Shown here: positions 1-10,849 of the stretch, piece after piece
Layout of the letters: each line of letters starts with the position of its first letter
Position numbering within the stretch: the first letter of the stretch is position 1
From: Azospirillum brasilense
Lineage (GTDB): Bacteria; Pseudomonadota; Alphaproteobacteria; Azospirillales; Azospirillaceae
Assembly (NCBI RefSeq): GCF_003349955.1
Contig: NZ_QLKQ01000016.1
Location: 33,659 to 97,658 of the forward strand
Length of the DNA: 64,000 nucleotides
Reading direction: 5' to 3'
Notes under the pieces: model-generated
Seen by the model: only the letters and a program-made list of their open reading frames with translations
Told to the model about the DNA's origin: nothing
Database searches by the model: none
Made by a program: the position numbers and the translations under genes

Positions 1-1
1 G

Positions 2-394
2 GTCGCCCACGGCATCACGCGGGCGCGGCTGCCGGCGGACAATCCCGTCGTCTGCACGCTGCGCGACCCGGCGGTGCCGGAGCTGGCCAAACAGGTCGAA
101 AACACCCGCTCCGCCGCCGCGCTGGAGCTGTGGGTGCCCCGGCTGGCCGGCTCGGTCGTCGCCATCGGCAACGCGCCGACCGCCCTGTTCAAGCTGCTGG
201 AGATGATCCGCGACGGTGCGCCGAAGCCGGCGGCGGTGCTGGGCTTCCCGGTGGGCTTCGTGGGGGCGGCGGAAAGCAAGGACGCGCTGGCCGAGGCGCC
301 CTTCGGCCTGCCCTTCCTGGCGATCAAGGGCCGGCGCGGCGGCAGCGCCATGGCGGCGGCGGCGGTCAACGCCCTGGCGAGCGACGTGGAATGA
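2..394 (+). CDS. cobH: precorrin-8X methylmutase CobH (3' part, truncated by window start)
   Basis: The C-terminal ~130 residues of CobH, which moves the C11 methyl to C12 to turn precorrin-8X into hydrogenobyrinic acid in the aerobic cobalamin pathway. The frame is open from base 2. The block reading GNAPTALF followed by [13 protein letters not shown] is typical of the CobH/CbiC family, and the C-terminus carries the usual [18 protein letters not shown] stretch. The stop overlaps the cobI ATG (ATGA), so the two are translationally coupled in one operon. The start codon lies outside the window. Confidence 0.93.
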   Translation, partial: VAHGITRARLPADNPVVCTLRDPAVPELAKQVENTRSAAALELWVPRLAGSVVAIGNAPTALFKLLEMIRDGAPKPAAVLGFPVGFVGAAESKDALAEAPFGLPFLAIKGRRGGSAMAAAAVNALASDVE

Positions 395-1131
395 GCAGCA
401 ACACCTCCCCTACCGGCACACTCTACGGCGTCAGCGTCGGCCCCGGCGATCCGGACCTGATGACCGTGCGCGCCATGCGGACCATCGGCGCCTGCCCGGT
501 GGTCGCCTATTTCTGCAAGCGCGGCACCTCCGGACAGGCGCGGCGCATCGCCGACGGCTGCATCACGGCGGAGCACATCGAACTGCCGATGGTCTATCCG
601 GTGACGGTGGAACTGCCACCCAACCACCCCGACTACGGCCGCCAGATCGAAGCCTTCTTCGACGAGTCCGCAGAGCGGCTGGCCGAGCATCTCGCCGCCG
701 GGCGCTCCATCGCCGCGCTGAACGAGGGCGACGCCTTCTTCTACGGCAGTTTCATGCATCTGTTCCTGCGGCTGGCCTCGCGCTTCCCGACGGAGGTGGT
801 GCCGGGCGTGACGTCGATGATGTGCAGCGCCTCGCTGCTGCCGCGCCCGCTGACCCTGCGCGATGACGTGCTGTCGGTCATCCCCGGCACGCTGGGGGAG
901 GAGGCGCTGCTGCGCGCGCTGCGCAACGCCGATGCCGCGGTCATCATGAAGCTGGGCCAGAACCTGCCGAAGGTCCGCCGCGCCGTGGAGGCCGCCGGGC
1001 TGGCCGACCGCGCCTGGTACATCGAGCGGGCGAGCATGGCGGACCAGCGCGTCATGCCCTTCCGCGAGGCGCCGGAGACGGCCCCCTACTTCTCGCAGAT
1101 CGTCATCCCCGGCGAGGGGCTGCGGCGATGA
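391..1131 (+). CDS. cobI: precorrin-2 C20-methyltransferase
   Basis: A 246-residue SAM-dependent methyltransferase that methylates C20 of precorrin-2 to give precorrin-3A. The N-terminus has the Rossmann-like tetrapyrrole methylase motif [14 protein letters not shown], and the second conserved block is [13 protein letters not shown] with a VVPGVTSM segment. Length matches the CobI/CbiL family. The start was chosen because this ATG overlaps the cobH stop and is followed at once by the family motif; an in-frame extension upstream only reads cobH out of frame. The 3' end overlaps the cobJ ATG by four bases. Confidence 0.94.
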   Translation: MSSNTSPTGTLYGVSVGPGDPDLMTVRAMRTIGACPVVAYFCKRGTSGQARRIADGCITAEHIELPMVYPVTVELPPNHPDYGRQIEAFFDESAERLAEHLAAGRSIAALNEGDAFFYGSFMHLFLRLASRFPTEVVPGVTSMMCSASLLPRPLTLRDDVLSVIPGTLGEEALLRALRNADAAVIMKLGQNLPKVRRAVEAAGLADRAWYIERASMADQRVMPFREAPETAPYFSQIVIPGEGLRR

Positions 1132-1907
1132 CCGCCGACCCACTGGCCGGATGGCTGAAGGTCGTCGGGCTCGGCCCCGGCACCGAGGACTGGCTGACCC
1201 CGGAGGCCCGGCGCGATCTGGCGGAGGCGACCGACCTCATCGGCTACTTCCCCTATGTGGACCGCGTGCCGCCGGGGCCGCAGGTGCGTCACGCCTCCGA
1301 CAACCGGGTCGAGCTGGACCGCGCTCGTCACGCCCTGCAACTGGCGGCGGAGGGTCGCCGGGTTGCGGTGGTGTCGGGCGGCGACCCCGGAATCTTCGCC
1401 ATGGCCGCCGCGGTGTTCGAGGCGCTGGACGACCCCGCGGCCCCCGCGGCGTGGCACCGCGTGCCGCTGTCCGTCGATCCCGGCATCTCCGCGATGCAGG
1501 CGGCGGCGGCGCGGGCCGGGGCGCCGCTCGGCCATGATTTCTGCGCCATCTCGCTGTCCGACAACCTGAAGCCGTGGGAGGTGGTTCTGAAGCGCCTGCG
1601 TCTGGCGGCGGAGGCGGATTTCGTCATCGCGCTCTACAACCCGATCAGCCGCGCCCGTCCCTGGCAACTCGGCGCCGCTTTCGATGCGCTGCGCGACCTC
1701 CGCTCGGCCGAGACGCCGGTGATCCTCGCCCGGGCGGTCGGCCGCCCCGACGAGGCGCTGACGATCACGACGCTGGGTGCGGTGGACGCGGCGCAGGCCG
1801 ATATGCGGACCTGCGTCATCATCGGTGCGTCCCACACCCGGCTGGTGCCCCGTGAGGGTGCGCAGCCGTGGGTCTACACGCCGCGCAGCTATGGGGTGCG
1901 GGGGTGA
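1128..1907 (+). CDS. cobJ: precorrin-3B C17-methyltransferase
   Basis: A 259-residue tetrapyrrole methylase catalysing ring contraction with C17 methylation (precorrin-3B to precorrin-4). Visible motifs are VVGLGPGTEDWLTPEA near the N-terminus, VVSGGDPGIFAMAAAVFE (the SGGDPG loop of CobJ/CbiH), the segment beginning DPGISAMQAAAARAG, and LYNPISRARPWQL. Its ATG overlaps the cobI stop. It is followed by a large GC-rich hairpin and then by cobK on the opposite strand, so this forward run may end here or read through antisense to cobK. Confidence 0.94.
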   Translation: MTADPLAGWLKVVGLGPGTEDWLTPEARRDLAEATDLIGYFPYVDRVPPGPQVRHASDNRVELDRARHALQLAAEGRRVAVVSGGDPGIFAMAAAVFEALDDPAAPAAWHRVPLSVDPGISAMQAAAARAGAPLGHDFCAISLSDNLKPWEVVLKRLRLAAEADFVIALYNPISRARPWQLGAAFDALRDLRSAETPVILARAVGRPDEALTITTLGAVDAAQADMRTCVIIGASHTRLVPREGAQPWVYTPRSYGVRG

Positions 1908-1924
1908 GGGTGTCGCCGACCGTT

Positions 1925-2007
1925 GCCCCCCTCCCGACCTCCCCCCGCTGCGCAGGGGAGGGAATCTCCTCCCCCTGCGCAGCGGGGGGAGGTCGGGAGG
2001 GGGGCCC
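1925..2007. repeat. long GC-rich palindrome between cobJ and cobK
   Basis: Two almost perfectly complementary arms of about 35 bases (one begins CCCCCTCCCGACCTCCCC) around a short GAATC loop fill the space between the convergent cobJ and cobK genes. The structure could end transcription from both sides. No T-run follows, so factor-independent termination is not certain. Its composition resembles the other C/G-rich palindromes at 5186-5356, 27522-27563 and 37928-38034, suggesting a dispersed intergenic repeat family. Confidence 0.7.
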
Positions 2008-2011
2008 GACT

Positions 2012-2746
2012 CTACAACCCCTCCAACCACCTGAGTGCCGCCGCCGCGTCTTGCACCTCGGCCACGCCGTTGCCGGGCGGTCGCTCCACCATCACCACGG
2101 GAATCCCCCGGCGGCGCGCCGCCTCCAGCTTCGCTTCCGTGGCGCTCCCGCCACTGTTCTTGCTGACGATGACATCCACCCGATGCTTTTCCAGCAACGC
2201 GGCCTCCCCCTCCAGCGTGAAGGGGCCGCGGTCGAGGATCAGCCGGCAATCCGGCAGGTTCGGCGGCGGTTCCGGCGGATCGACAGCGCGGATCAGGTAG
2301 CGCTTGTCCGGCACCGCCTCGAAGGCCGCGACCTCCTGCCGGCCGATGGTCAGGAAAACGCTCTCGCCGAGCGGGCGCAGCGCCTCGGCGGCCGCGGCCA
2401 TGTCCGGCACGCCGATCCAGCGGTCGCCCTCGCCCGGCTGCCACGGCTTGCGGGTCAGCACCAGCAGCGGCACCCCCACCCGCGCGCAGGCCGCCGCGGC
2501 GTTGGCGGAGATCTGGTCGGCGAAGGGATGCGTGGCATCCACGACCGCTCCGATGCCGGTCTCCACGAGATGCGCGGCCAGCCCGTCCACGCCGCCGAAG
2601 CCGCCGATGCGGGTCGGCAGGGGCGGCAGGACCGGCTGTTTGGTGCGCCCGGCCAGCGACACCGCCGCGTCGATGCGCGGGTGCCCGCTCAGCAGGCGGG
2701 CCAGCGCCGTGGCCTCGGTGGTGCCGCCCAGAATCAGCGCCTTCAT
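2012..2746 (-). CDS. cobK: precorrin-6A reductase
   Basis: A 244-residue NADPH-dependent reductase (precorrin-6A to dihydro-precorrin-6). It has the N-terminal ILGGTTEATALARLL motif typical of CobK/CbiJ, DATHPFADQISANA, and the C-terminal DVIVSKNSGG block. A strong ribosome-binding site (AAGGAGG) lies 6 bases before this ATG, so the longer open frame upstream is rejected. The gene is on the minus strand inside an otherwise forward cob cluster. Its promoter must lie inside or just before cobL, whose likely start is only 23 bases away. Confidence 0.93.
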   Translation of the reverse strand: MKALILGGTTEATALARLLSGHPRIDAAVSLAGRTKQPVLPPLPTRIGGFGGVDGLAAHLVETGIGAVVDATHPFADQISANAAAACARVGVPLLVLTRKPWQPGEGDRWIGVPDMAAAAEALRPLGESVFLTIGRQEVAAFEAVPDKRYLIRAVDPPEPPPNLPDCRLILDRGPFTLEGEAALLEKHRVDVIVSKNSGGSATEAKLEAARRRGIPVVMVERPPGNGVAEVQDAAAALRWLEGL

Positions 2747-2769
2747 GCTTGTCCTCCTTGGGGTGCGCC

Positions 2770-4008
2770 GTGACCACCGAAGCCAATAGCACAGGACCGG
2801 GGCGCTGGCTGAGCATCGTCGGAATCGGCGAGGACGGGTGGGACGGTCTGTCGCCCGCCGCCCGCGCGCTGGTCGAAGGCGCCGAGCTTCTGGCCGGCGG
2901 CGCCCGCCATCTGGCACTGGTGCCGGAAACGGGCGGACAGGAGCGGCTGCCCTGGCCCTCCCCGCTGTCGGACGCCTATCCCGCCCTGCTGGCGCGGCGC
3001 GGCCAACGGGTCTGCGTGCTGGCAAGCGGCGATCCGTCCTGGTACGGCATCGGCGCCACCCTGTCGAAACTCGTTCCGGTTGAGGAACTGTCGATCGTTC
3101 CGGCTCCGTCATCCTTCAGCCTCGCCGCCGCCCGCCTGGGCTGGCCGTTGCAGGACTGCGGCACCCTGACGGTGCATGGCCGCCCGTTGGAGCTGGTCAT
3201 TCCGCATCTGCAACCGGGCGCGCGGCTGCTCATCCTTTCCTGGGACGGAACGACCTCGGCCAAGCTGGCGGCGCTGCTGACGGCGCGCGGCTTCGGACCG
3301 TCGCGCCTGACCGCCCTGGAATCGATGGGCGGGCCGCGTGAGCGCTGCATCGTTGCGACGGCGGAAGAATGGTCGGTGGAGCGCGTGGCTGACCTGAACA
3401 CGCTGGCGGTGGAATGCCGCGCCGTGCCCGGCGCCCGCGCCCTGCCCCGCGCGCCGGGCCTGCCCGACGACTGGTTCGAGCAGGACGGCCAGATCACCAA
3501 GCGCGAAATCCGCGCCGTCACCCTGTCCTGGCTGGCCCCGCGCCGCGGCGAACTGCTGTGGGACGTCGGCGCCGGCTCCGGCTCCATCGGCGTCGAATGG
3601 ATGCTGAGCGACCCGGCGAACCGCGCCATCGCCGTGGAGCACAAGCCCGACCGCGCCGCACGCATCCCCGCCAATGCCGCCGCCTTCGGCGTACCCGGCC
3701 TGGAACTGGTGCGCGGCAAGGCACCGGAGGCGCTCGAGGGGCTGCCAGCGCCGGACGCCGTGTTCATCGGCGGCGGGCTAACCAATGATGGGGTGCTGGA
3801 CGCCTGTTGGGACGCGCTGAAGCCCGGCGGGCGGATCGTCGCCAACGCCGTGACGCTGGAAAGCGAGGCGATGCTGATCGCCACCCACAAGCGGCTGGGA
3901 GGGCAATTGTCGCAGATCGCCGTCAGCCGCGCCGCCCCCATCGGTGGCTTCACCGGCTGGCGCCCGTTGATGCCGGTCACGCTGTGGCTGGCGGAGAAGC
4001 CGCTGTGA
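2770..4008 (+). CDS. cobL: precorrin-6Y C5,15-methyltransferase (decarboxylating)
   Basis: A fused CbiE-CbiT protein of 412 residues that methylates C5 and C15 and decarboxylates the C12 acetate side chain to give precorrin-8X. The N-terminal half is a tetrapyrrole methylase (LSIVGIGEDGWDGL, then CVLASGDPSWYGIG). The C-terminal half is a Rossmann methyltransferase (LWDVGAGSGSIGVEWM, then DAVFIGGGLTNDGVLD). A GTG at 2770 gives the usual start just before the WLSIVGIGEDG motif; a TTG at 2749 would add seven residues. No good ribosome-binding site is seen. The stop overlaps the GTG start of cobE. Confidence 0.92.
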   Translation: MTTEANSTGPGRWLSIVGIGEDGWDGLSPAARALVEGAELLAGGARHLALVPETGGQERLPWPSPLSDAYPALLARRGQRVCVLASGDPSWYGIGATLSKLVPVEELSIVPAPSSFSLAAARLGWPLQDCGTLTVHGRPLELVIPHLQPGARLLILSWDGTTSAKLAALLTARGFGPSRLTALESMGGPRERCIVATAEEWSVERVADLNTLAVECRAVPGARALPRAPGLPDDWFEQDGQITKREIRAVTLSWLAPRRGELLWDVGAGSGSIGVEWMLSDPANRAIAVEHKPDRAARIPANAAAFGVPGLELVRGKAPEALEGLPAPDAVFIGGGLTNDGVLDACWDALKPGGRIVANAVTLESEAMLIATHKRLGGQLSQIAVSRAAPIGGFTGWRPLMPVTLWLAEKPL

Positions 4009-4415
4009 CGGCGGGTCGGATTATCGCGGCGGGGATCGGCTGTCGGGCCGACTGCCCCGGCGACGAGATCGTCGGGCTGGTCCACGCCGCCTTCGAAGAG
4101 GCTGCGCTGGACGAGGCGGCACGCCGCGCCGTGCAACTGGCGGCACCGATGCGCAAACGGAACGAGGCCGGTGTGGCGGAGGCGGCGCGGTTGCTCGCCC
4201 TGCCGCTGCGGTTCGTTGACGATTCAGCGTTGATGGCGGTTCAGGACCGGGTGCAAACCCGCTCCGCCCGCGTCGAGTCCGCGGTGGGCGTCGCCTCGGT
4301 CGCCGAGGCCGCGGCGCTGGCCGCCGCCGGGCCGGGCTCCACCCTTCTGCTGCCGCGCCGCTCCACCCCGCGCGCCACCTGCGCGCTGGCGATTTCCAGG
4401 GAAGTTTCCGCATGA
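4005..4415 (+). CDS. cobE: CobE / CbiG C-terminal domain family protein
   Basis: A 136-residue protein of the CobE/CbiG-C family, a small component of aerobic corrin synthesis whose exact chemical role is unsettled. It begins with the family's [20 protein letters not shown] pattern and has the later [12 protein letters not shown] and [16 protein letters not shown] blocks. The GTG start overlaps the cobL stop (GTGA) and the 3' end overlaps cobM (ATGA), so it is embedded in the cobL-cobE-cobM unit. Confidence 0.86.
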   Translation: MTAGRIIAAGIGCRADCPGDEIVGLVHAAFEEAALDEAARRAVQLAAPMRKRNEAGVAEAARLLALPLRFVDDSALMAVQDRVQTRSARVESAVGVASVAEAAALAAAGPGSTLLLPRRSTPRATCALAISREVSA

Positions 4416-5173
4416 CCGTGCATTTCATCGGCGCCGGACCGGGCGCGCCCGACCTGCTGACCCTGCGCGGGCGCGACCTGATCGCGTCCTGCCCGGTATG
4501 CCTCTATGCGGGGTCGCTGGTGCCCAGGGAGATCATCGCCCACGCACCGCCGGGCGCCCGGATCGTCGATACCGCCCCGCTGACGCTCGACCAGATCGTC
4601 GCCGAGTTCACGGCGGCCCACGCCGCCGGGCAGGACGTGGCGCGGCTGCATTCCGGCGACCTGTCGGTCTACAGCGCGCTCGGCGAGCAGACGCGGGCGC
4701 TGCGCGAGCTGGGAATCCCCTACGACATCACGCCCGGCGTGCCGGCCTTCGCCGCGGCGTCGGCCGCGCTGGGGCGGGAGCTGACCCTGCCCGAGGTCAG
4801 CCAGACGCTGATTTTGACACGGACGGAGGGCCGGGCCTCGGCCATGCCGGCGAACGAGACTCTGGAGGTGCTGGGGCGGTCGGGCGCCACGCTGGCCATC
4901 CACCTGTCGATCCACGTCATCGACCGGGTGGTGGAGCGGCTGACCCCGCTCTACGGCGCGGACTGCCCGGCCGCGGTGGTCTACCGGGCGAGTTGGCCGG
5001 AGGAGCGGGTGCTGCGCGGCACGCTGGCCGACATCGCCGCCCAAGTGGCGGACTCGCCGATGGAGCGCACCGCCCTGATCCTGGTCGGCCCGGCGCTGGG
5101 GGTGGAGGATTTCCGGTGCAGCGCGCTCTACGACGGGTCGCATGTGCGCCGCTACCGGGGGCTGGGGGAGTGA
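4412..5173 (+). CDS. cobM: precorrin-4 C11-methyltransferase
   Basis: A 253-residue SAM-dependent tetrapyrrole methylase that adds a methyl at C11 of precorrin-4 to give precorrin-5. Motifs are [16 protein letters not shown] at the N-terminus, [36 protein letters not shown] and [12 protein letters not shown]. Length is normal. It starts inside the last codons of cobE and is the last gene of the forward run before a repeat-filled gap and the opposite-strand cbiD. Confidence 0.94.
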   Translation: MTVHFIGAGPGAPDLLTLRGRDLIASCPVCLYAGSLVPREIIAHAPPGARIVDTAPLTLDQIVAEFTAAHAAGQDVARLHSGDLSVYSALGEQTRALRELGIPYDITPGVPAFAAASAALGRELTLPEVSQTLILTRTEGRASAMPANETLEVLGRSGATLAIHLSIHVIDRVVERLTPLYGADCPAAVVYRASWPEERVLRGTLADIAAQVADSPMERTALILVGPALGVEDFRCSALYDGSHVRRYRGLGE

Positions 5174-5185
5174 GGGAGGTTTTCA

Positions 5186-5356
5186 CTCCCTCTCCCCTCC
5201 GCTCACGCGCAAACTTCGTTTGCGCTGACGCGACAGGCGGACCTTCGGTCCGCCGAAAGCGGGGAGATGGTCGGGGTGAGGGGGTCCGGCAATTGCCGAA
5301 CGTTCCGGTCCCCCGACATCCCCCTCACCCTAACCCTCTCCCCAGAGGGGAGAGGG
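5186..5356. repeat. compound palindromic intergenic repeat (cobM-cbiD gap)
   Basis: Nested stem-loops fill the gap between the convergent cobM and cbiD genes: GCGCAAAC-TTC-GTTTGCGC, GGCGGACC-TTC-GGTCCGCC, and an outer GGTGAGGGGG/CCCCCTCACC pair. The right edge holds a 35-base core (5322-5356) beginning CCCTCACCCTAACCCTC that recurs almost unchanged at 38000-38034. This looks like a REP/BIME-type dispersed element of this genome. It probably also acts as a bidirectional transcription stop. Confidence 0.7.
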
Positions 5357-5358
5357 AA

Positions 5359-6510
5359 TTAAGGGGCGCTCCAGCCGGACGTTCCGACGATGGTGCCCTG
5401 GCGGTCTGTGACCAGCACCTCGACCGTCACGGGGGCGCCGTCCAGCGTGTCCAGCGCCGTGCGCTGGGCCAGCGCCGCCACGCGGTCGGCCAGCGGCAGG
5501 CCGGCCTCGCTGGCAATGCTCAGGACCTGCGCGGCGGTGTTGGCGGCGCGGGCCTCGGCCACGGTGTCGGGGGCGGCCCCCAGTTCGGCCATGCGGTCGG
5601 CCAGCCAGTCGAGATCGACGCTGCCGCGCTTGGAATGGAGGTCGAGCAGGCCGCGCGCCAGCTTGCCGAACTTGGCGAAGCCGCCGCACAGGGTCAGGCG
5701 CGGGATCGGGTGGCGGCGCAGGTACTTCAGCGTGCCGCCCGCGAAGTCGCCCATGTCGAGCAGCGCGTGCTCCGGCAGGCCGTAGCGCGCGACGACCGCC
5801 TTTTCCGAGGTGTCGCCGGTGCAGGCCGCGACGTGGCCCAGCCCGGCCGCCCGCGCCACGTCGACGCCGCGCTGGATGGAGGCGATCCAGGCCGCGCAGG
5901 AATAGGGCACGACGATCCCCGTCGTCCCCAGGATCGACAGCCCGCCGAGGATGCCCAGCCGTGGGTTCATGGTGCGGCGGGCCAGAGCCTCCCCGTTTTC
6001 GACCGAGACCTCGACGACGACGTCCGGAGCCTCGCCGGCCAGCGCCGCGGCCTCCGCGACCGCTTGGCGGATCATCGCGCGGGGCACCGGGTTGATGGCC
6101 GGTTCGCCGACCGGGACCGGCAGGCCGGGGCGGGTCACCGTGCCCACCCCCTCCCCCGCGCGGAAGACCACGCCCTGGCCCGGTTCGGCGCGGCTGACGC
6201 GGGCGCGGATCAGCGCGCCGTGGGTGACGTCCGGATCGTCGCCGGCGTCCTTGACCACCCCCGCGGACGCCCAGCCGTCGCCGCGCTCCGTCCAGGCGAG
6301 CGCGAAAGCTGGCGTCTGGCCGCCGGGCAGGGTTACCGTCACCGGATCGGGGAAGTCGCCGGAGAACAGCGCCCCGCAGGCCGCCCGCGCGGCGGCGGTG
6401 GCGCAGGCGCCCGTCGTCCAGCCCCGCCGCAGCGCCTTGCCGTCGCCGCTTCCGTCGCCGTTCCCCTCTCCGCCGTCCACACCGTTTTCCGTCGCTGAGT
6501 GCTCGTCCAT
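5359..6510 (-). CDS. cbiD: cobalt-precorrin-5B C1-methyltransferase CbiD
   Basis: A 383-residue CbiD protein, the C1 methyltransferase best known from the anaerobic cobalamin route. Diagnostic blocks are LRRGWTTGACATAAARAA near the start, VNGEA/NPRLGILGGLSILGTTGIV, and the C-terminal LTLCGGFAKFGKLA. The start region is low-complexity (GEGNGDGSGDG), so the true start may be slightly downstream. The ATG chosen overlaps the cobA ATG on the other strand (the sequence CCATGA carries both). No CobF, the aerobic C1 methylase, is seen in the window, so CbiD probably fills this step. Confidence 0.9.
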   Translation of the reverse strand: MDEHSATENGVDGGEGNGDGSGDGKALRRGWTTGACATAAARAACGALFSGDFPDPVTVTLPGGQTPAFALAWTERGDGWASAGVVKDAGDDPDVTHGALIRARVSRAEPGQGVVFRAGEGVGTVTRPGLPVPVGEPAINPVPRAMIRQAVAEAAALAGEAPDVVVEVSVENGEALARRTMNPRLGILGGLSILGTTGIVVPYSCAAWIASIQRGVDVARAAGLGHVAACTGDTSEKAVVARYGLPEHALLDMGDFAGGTLKYLRRHPIPRLTLCGGFAKFGKLARGLLDLHSKRGSVDLDWLADRMAELGAAPDTVAEARAANTAAQVLSIASEAGLPLADRVAALAQRTALDTLDGAPVTVEVLVTDRQGTIVGTSGWSAP

Positions 6511-7307
6511 GACCGCAGAGCCGTCGCCCGACTCCCTTTCTCTTCCTCTGGAACTGGCCGACTTCCGGCCCGGCAGCGTGTGGCTGGCGGGGGCCGGTCC
6601 CGGCGATCCCGGCCTGCTGACCCTGCTGGCCCTGCAAGGTCTAAGGCAAGCCGACGTGATCGTCCACGACGCGCTGGTCGGTGAACGGATCATGGCGCTG
6701 GCGACGCCCTCGGCAAGGCTGGAGTTCGCGGGCAAACGCGGCGGCAAGCCCTCCGCCCACCAGGACGACATCACCAACCGCCTGATCGAGCTGGCGCGCG
6801 AGGGGCACCGCGTGCTGCGGCTGAAGGGCGGCGACCCCTTCGTCTTCGGGCGCGGCGGGGAAGAGGCGCAGGCGCTGGCCGAGCGGGGCATCCCCTTCCG
6901 CATCATCCCCGGCATCACGGCGGGCCTCGCCGGCCCGGCCTACGCCGGCATCCCGGCGACCCACCGCACGGCCAACCAGGCGGTGATCCTGGCGACCGGC
7001 CACAGCTGCGCGGGCGGGCCGGACTGGAAGGCGCTGGCCGCCACGGGCGCGCCGCTGATCCTCTACATGGCCTGGAAGGGCCTGCCCGGCATCGCCGCCG
7101 CGCTGATGGAGGGCGGGCGGGCCGCCGACACGCCGGTCGGCGTGGTGACCGACGCGACGACCGAGCGGCAGCGCGTGCTGGTGACCTCGCTCGGCGCCTG
7201 CGTCGCCGATCTGGAGGCCAGCGGGATGGAGCCCCCGGCCATCATCGTGATCGGCGAGGTGGTGCGGCTGCGCCCCGTGCTCGACTGGCTGCCCAAGGAG
7301 CTTCCCC

Positions 7308-7315
<8 letters not shown>
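6509..7315 (+). CDS. cobA: uroporphyrinogen-III C-methyltransferase
   Basis: A 268-residue SUMT that makes precorrin-2 from uroporphyrinogen III, the entry step to corrins and siroheme. It shows VWLAGAGPGDPGLLTLLAL, VIVHDALV, FAGKRGGKPSAHQDDI, VLRLKGGDPFVFGRGGEE and the GITAGLAGPAYAGIPATHR block. No CysG dehydrogenase/chelatase domain is fused. The ATG overlaps the cbiD start on the other strand; no strong ribosome-binding site precedes it. It overlaps cobB by eight bases downstream. Confidence 0.93.
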
Positions 7316-9325
<2,010 letters not shown>

Positions 9326-9336
9326 AACCGCGGCCG

Positions 9337-10050
9337 TCAGGCCCCGAAACCGCCGTCGATGGTCTGGAACGAGCCGGTGATCATCGCGCCGTGCGGGCCG
9401 GCCACGAAGGCGGTCAGCTCGGCCACCTCGCTGGCGTGGGCGTGGCGCTTGATCGCCATGAAACCGTGCATGGCCGCGGCCATCGGACCGTCGGCCGGGT
9501 TCATGTCGCTGTCGGTCGGCCCCGGCTGGATGGCGTTCACTGTGATCCCGCGATCGCCGAAGTCGCGCGCCAGTCCGCGCACCATGCCCTGGACCGCCGC
9601 CTTGGTGAGCGCGTAGGCGGCGCCGCCCGCGAAGGGCATGCGGTCGCCGTTGACCGACCCGATGACGATGATGCGCCCCGGACCGGTCATGTGACGCGCC
9701 GCCTCGACCGCGGCGTGGTAAGGCCCGCGCACGTTGATGTCGATCATGCGGTCAACCTCGTCGGGGTCGAAGGTCAGCGGATCGCCGATCATGGCGACCC
9801 CGGCGTTGACCACCAGCACGTCCAGCGCGCCCCGCCCGGCCACCGTGGCGATCACCGCGTCGCGGTCGGCGCTGTCGGTGCGGATCGCCTCGGCCCCGGT
9901 CTCTGTTGCCAGCGCCGCGGCGGCATCGGCAGAACCGGCGTAGGTGAAGGCGACCTGCCCGCCGCCCGCCGCGAAGCGCTGGACGATGGCCTTGCCAATG
10001 CCCCGGCTGCCGCCCAGCACCAGGATGTTCTTGCCCGCGAAGTCGCTCAT
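9337..10050 (-). CDS. bdcA: SDR-family protein, BdcA-like (c-di-GMP-binding biofilm dispersal mediator)
   Basis: A 237-residue short-chain dehydrogenase fold. The nucleotide loop is LGGSRGIGKA, the NNAG-equivalent is VVNAG, and the catalytic pair is Tyr146/Lys150 (YALTK). From memory, long stretches agree with E. coli BdcA: FTYAGS, TDSADRDAVI, IGSVNGDRMPFAG, QGMVRGLARDFG and MAIKRH. In E. coli BdcA is reported to bind c-di-GMP and promote biofilm dispersal, and it lies beside a TetR regulator just as here. A generic FabG-type reductase is the fallback call. An AAGGA ribosome-binding site precedes the ATG. Confidence 0.82.
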   Translation of the reverse strand: MSDFAGKNILVLGGSRGIGKAIVQRFAAGGGQVAFTYAGSADAAAALATETGAEAIRTDSADRDAVIATVAGRGALDVLVVNAGVAMIGDPLTFDPDEVDRMIDINVRGPYHAAVEAARHMTGPGRIIVIGSVNGDRMPFAGGAAYALTKAAVQGMVRGLARDFGDRGITVNAIQPGPTDSDMNPADGPMAAAMHGFMAIKRHAHASEVAELTAFVAGPHGAMITGSFQTIDGGFGA

Positions 10051-10071
10051 GATCGGTTCCTTGAATTAATG

Positions 10072-10133
10072 TAGTGATCGCTATATAAAATCACCCCAGG
10101 GCATCGCGCAAAGATTTTTTATAGTGACCGCTA
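10072..10133. promoter_or_regulatory. paired operator-like palindromes between bdcA and bdcR
   Basis: Two near-identical 12-base imperfect palindromes, TAGTGATCGCTA (10072-10083) and TAGTGACCGCTA (10122-10133), lie exactly 50 bases apart in the divergent bdcA/bdcR gap. The first follows a TATATA -10-like box for bdcA (minus strand, with TTGCGC 18 bases upstream). The second overlaps the GTG start codon of the regulator. This is the expected layout for TetR-type repression of the target gene and autoregulation. Confidence 0.65.
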
Positions 10134-10723
10134 CAAAAAAATCGGAGCCGCGCGGACGGCGGCGCTCCTTCGACGTGGACGAGGCGGTGGAGACGGCGAT
10201 GCGGCTGTTCCACGCCCGCGGCTACGACGCGGTCGGCGTGGCCGAGCTGGGCGCCGAGTTGGGCATCAAGCCGCCGAGCTTCTACGCCGCCTTCGGCAGC
10301 AAGGCCGGGCTGTTCGAGCGGGCGCTGCGGCGCTACGCGGCCGGCGAGGCGAACATCTTCGCGCGGGCCCTGGCCGAGGGCGGCGACGTGGCGACGGTGA
10401 TCGGACGGACGCTGGCGCTCGCCGCGGCGCTCTATCCCGGCCAGAATGGGACGGCGGGATGCCTCGTGCTCGACGGGGCGCGCAACAGCGCCGACCCGGA
10501 AGCGCAGGCTTTGGCCGACGCGGCCAAACGCGAGGGTTGCGCGGCGGTCCGCGACGTCATCGCCACCGAAGCGCCGGACCGCGCCGACGCGCTGGCCGAT
10601 CTGGTGGTGGTGGCGATGATGGGGATGTCGGCCGCCGCCCGCGACGGCGCGGACCGGGAACGGCTGGAGCGGGTGGCCGCCATGATGGACCGCACCTTCC
10701 GCCGGGAGCTGGCGGGCGCCTGA
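10124..10723 (+). CDS. bdcR: TetR/AcrR-family regulator, BdcR-like
   Basis: A 199-residue TetR-type repressor. An N-terminal helix-turn-helix is visible (FDVDEAVETAMRLFHARGY, then IKPPSFYAAFGSKAGLFERAL), followed by a variable ligand/dimer domain. The GTG start is preferred because its first residues (TKK..RGRRRSF) line up with the start of E. coli BdcR from memory, although the ribosome-binding site is poor and the start codon lies in an operator-like palindrome. It is divergent to bdcA, its probable target. Confidence 0.8.
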   Translation: MTATKKSEPRGRRRSFDVDEAVETAMRLFHARGYDAVGVAELGAELGIKPPSFYAAFGSKAGLFERALRRYAAGEANIFARALAEGGDVATVIGRTLALAAALYPGQNGTAGCLVLDGARNSADPEAQALADAAKREGCAAVRDVIATEAPDRADALADLVVVAMMGMSAAARDGADRERLERVAAMMDRTFRRELAGA

Positions 10724-10849
10724 CCGGTCCCCCCTGCGGAGGATGGTACAGGATTTCCGTCACGTCTTGGCCCTTACGGCTGACCGGCGGGCGGGGCAGG
10801 ATCAGCGGCAGCCGGGAACCTCCCGCATCCCCCATGAGGACCAACCGCC

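Noticed and set aside
1086..2816. 576-codon minus-strand open frame across cobJ and cobK
   Set aside because: It is out of frame with cobK and opposite cobJ; biased composition (GRR, RGG runs) shows it to be a shadow.
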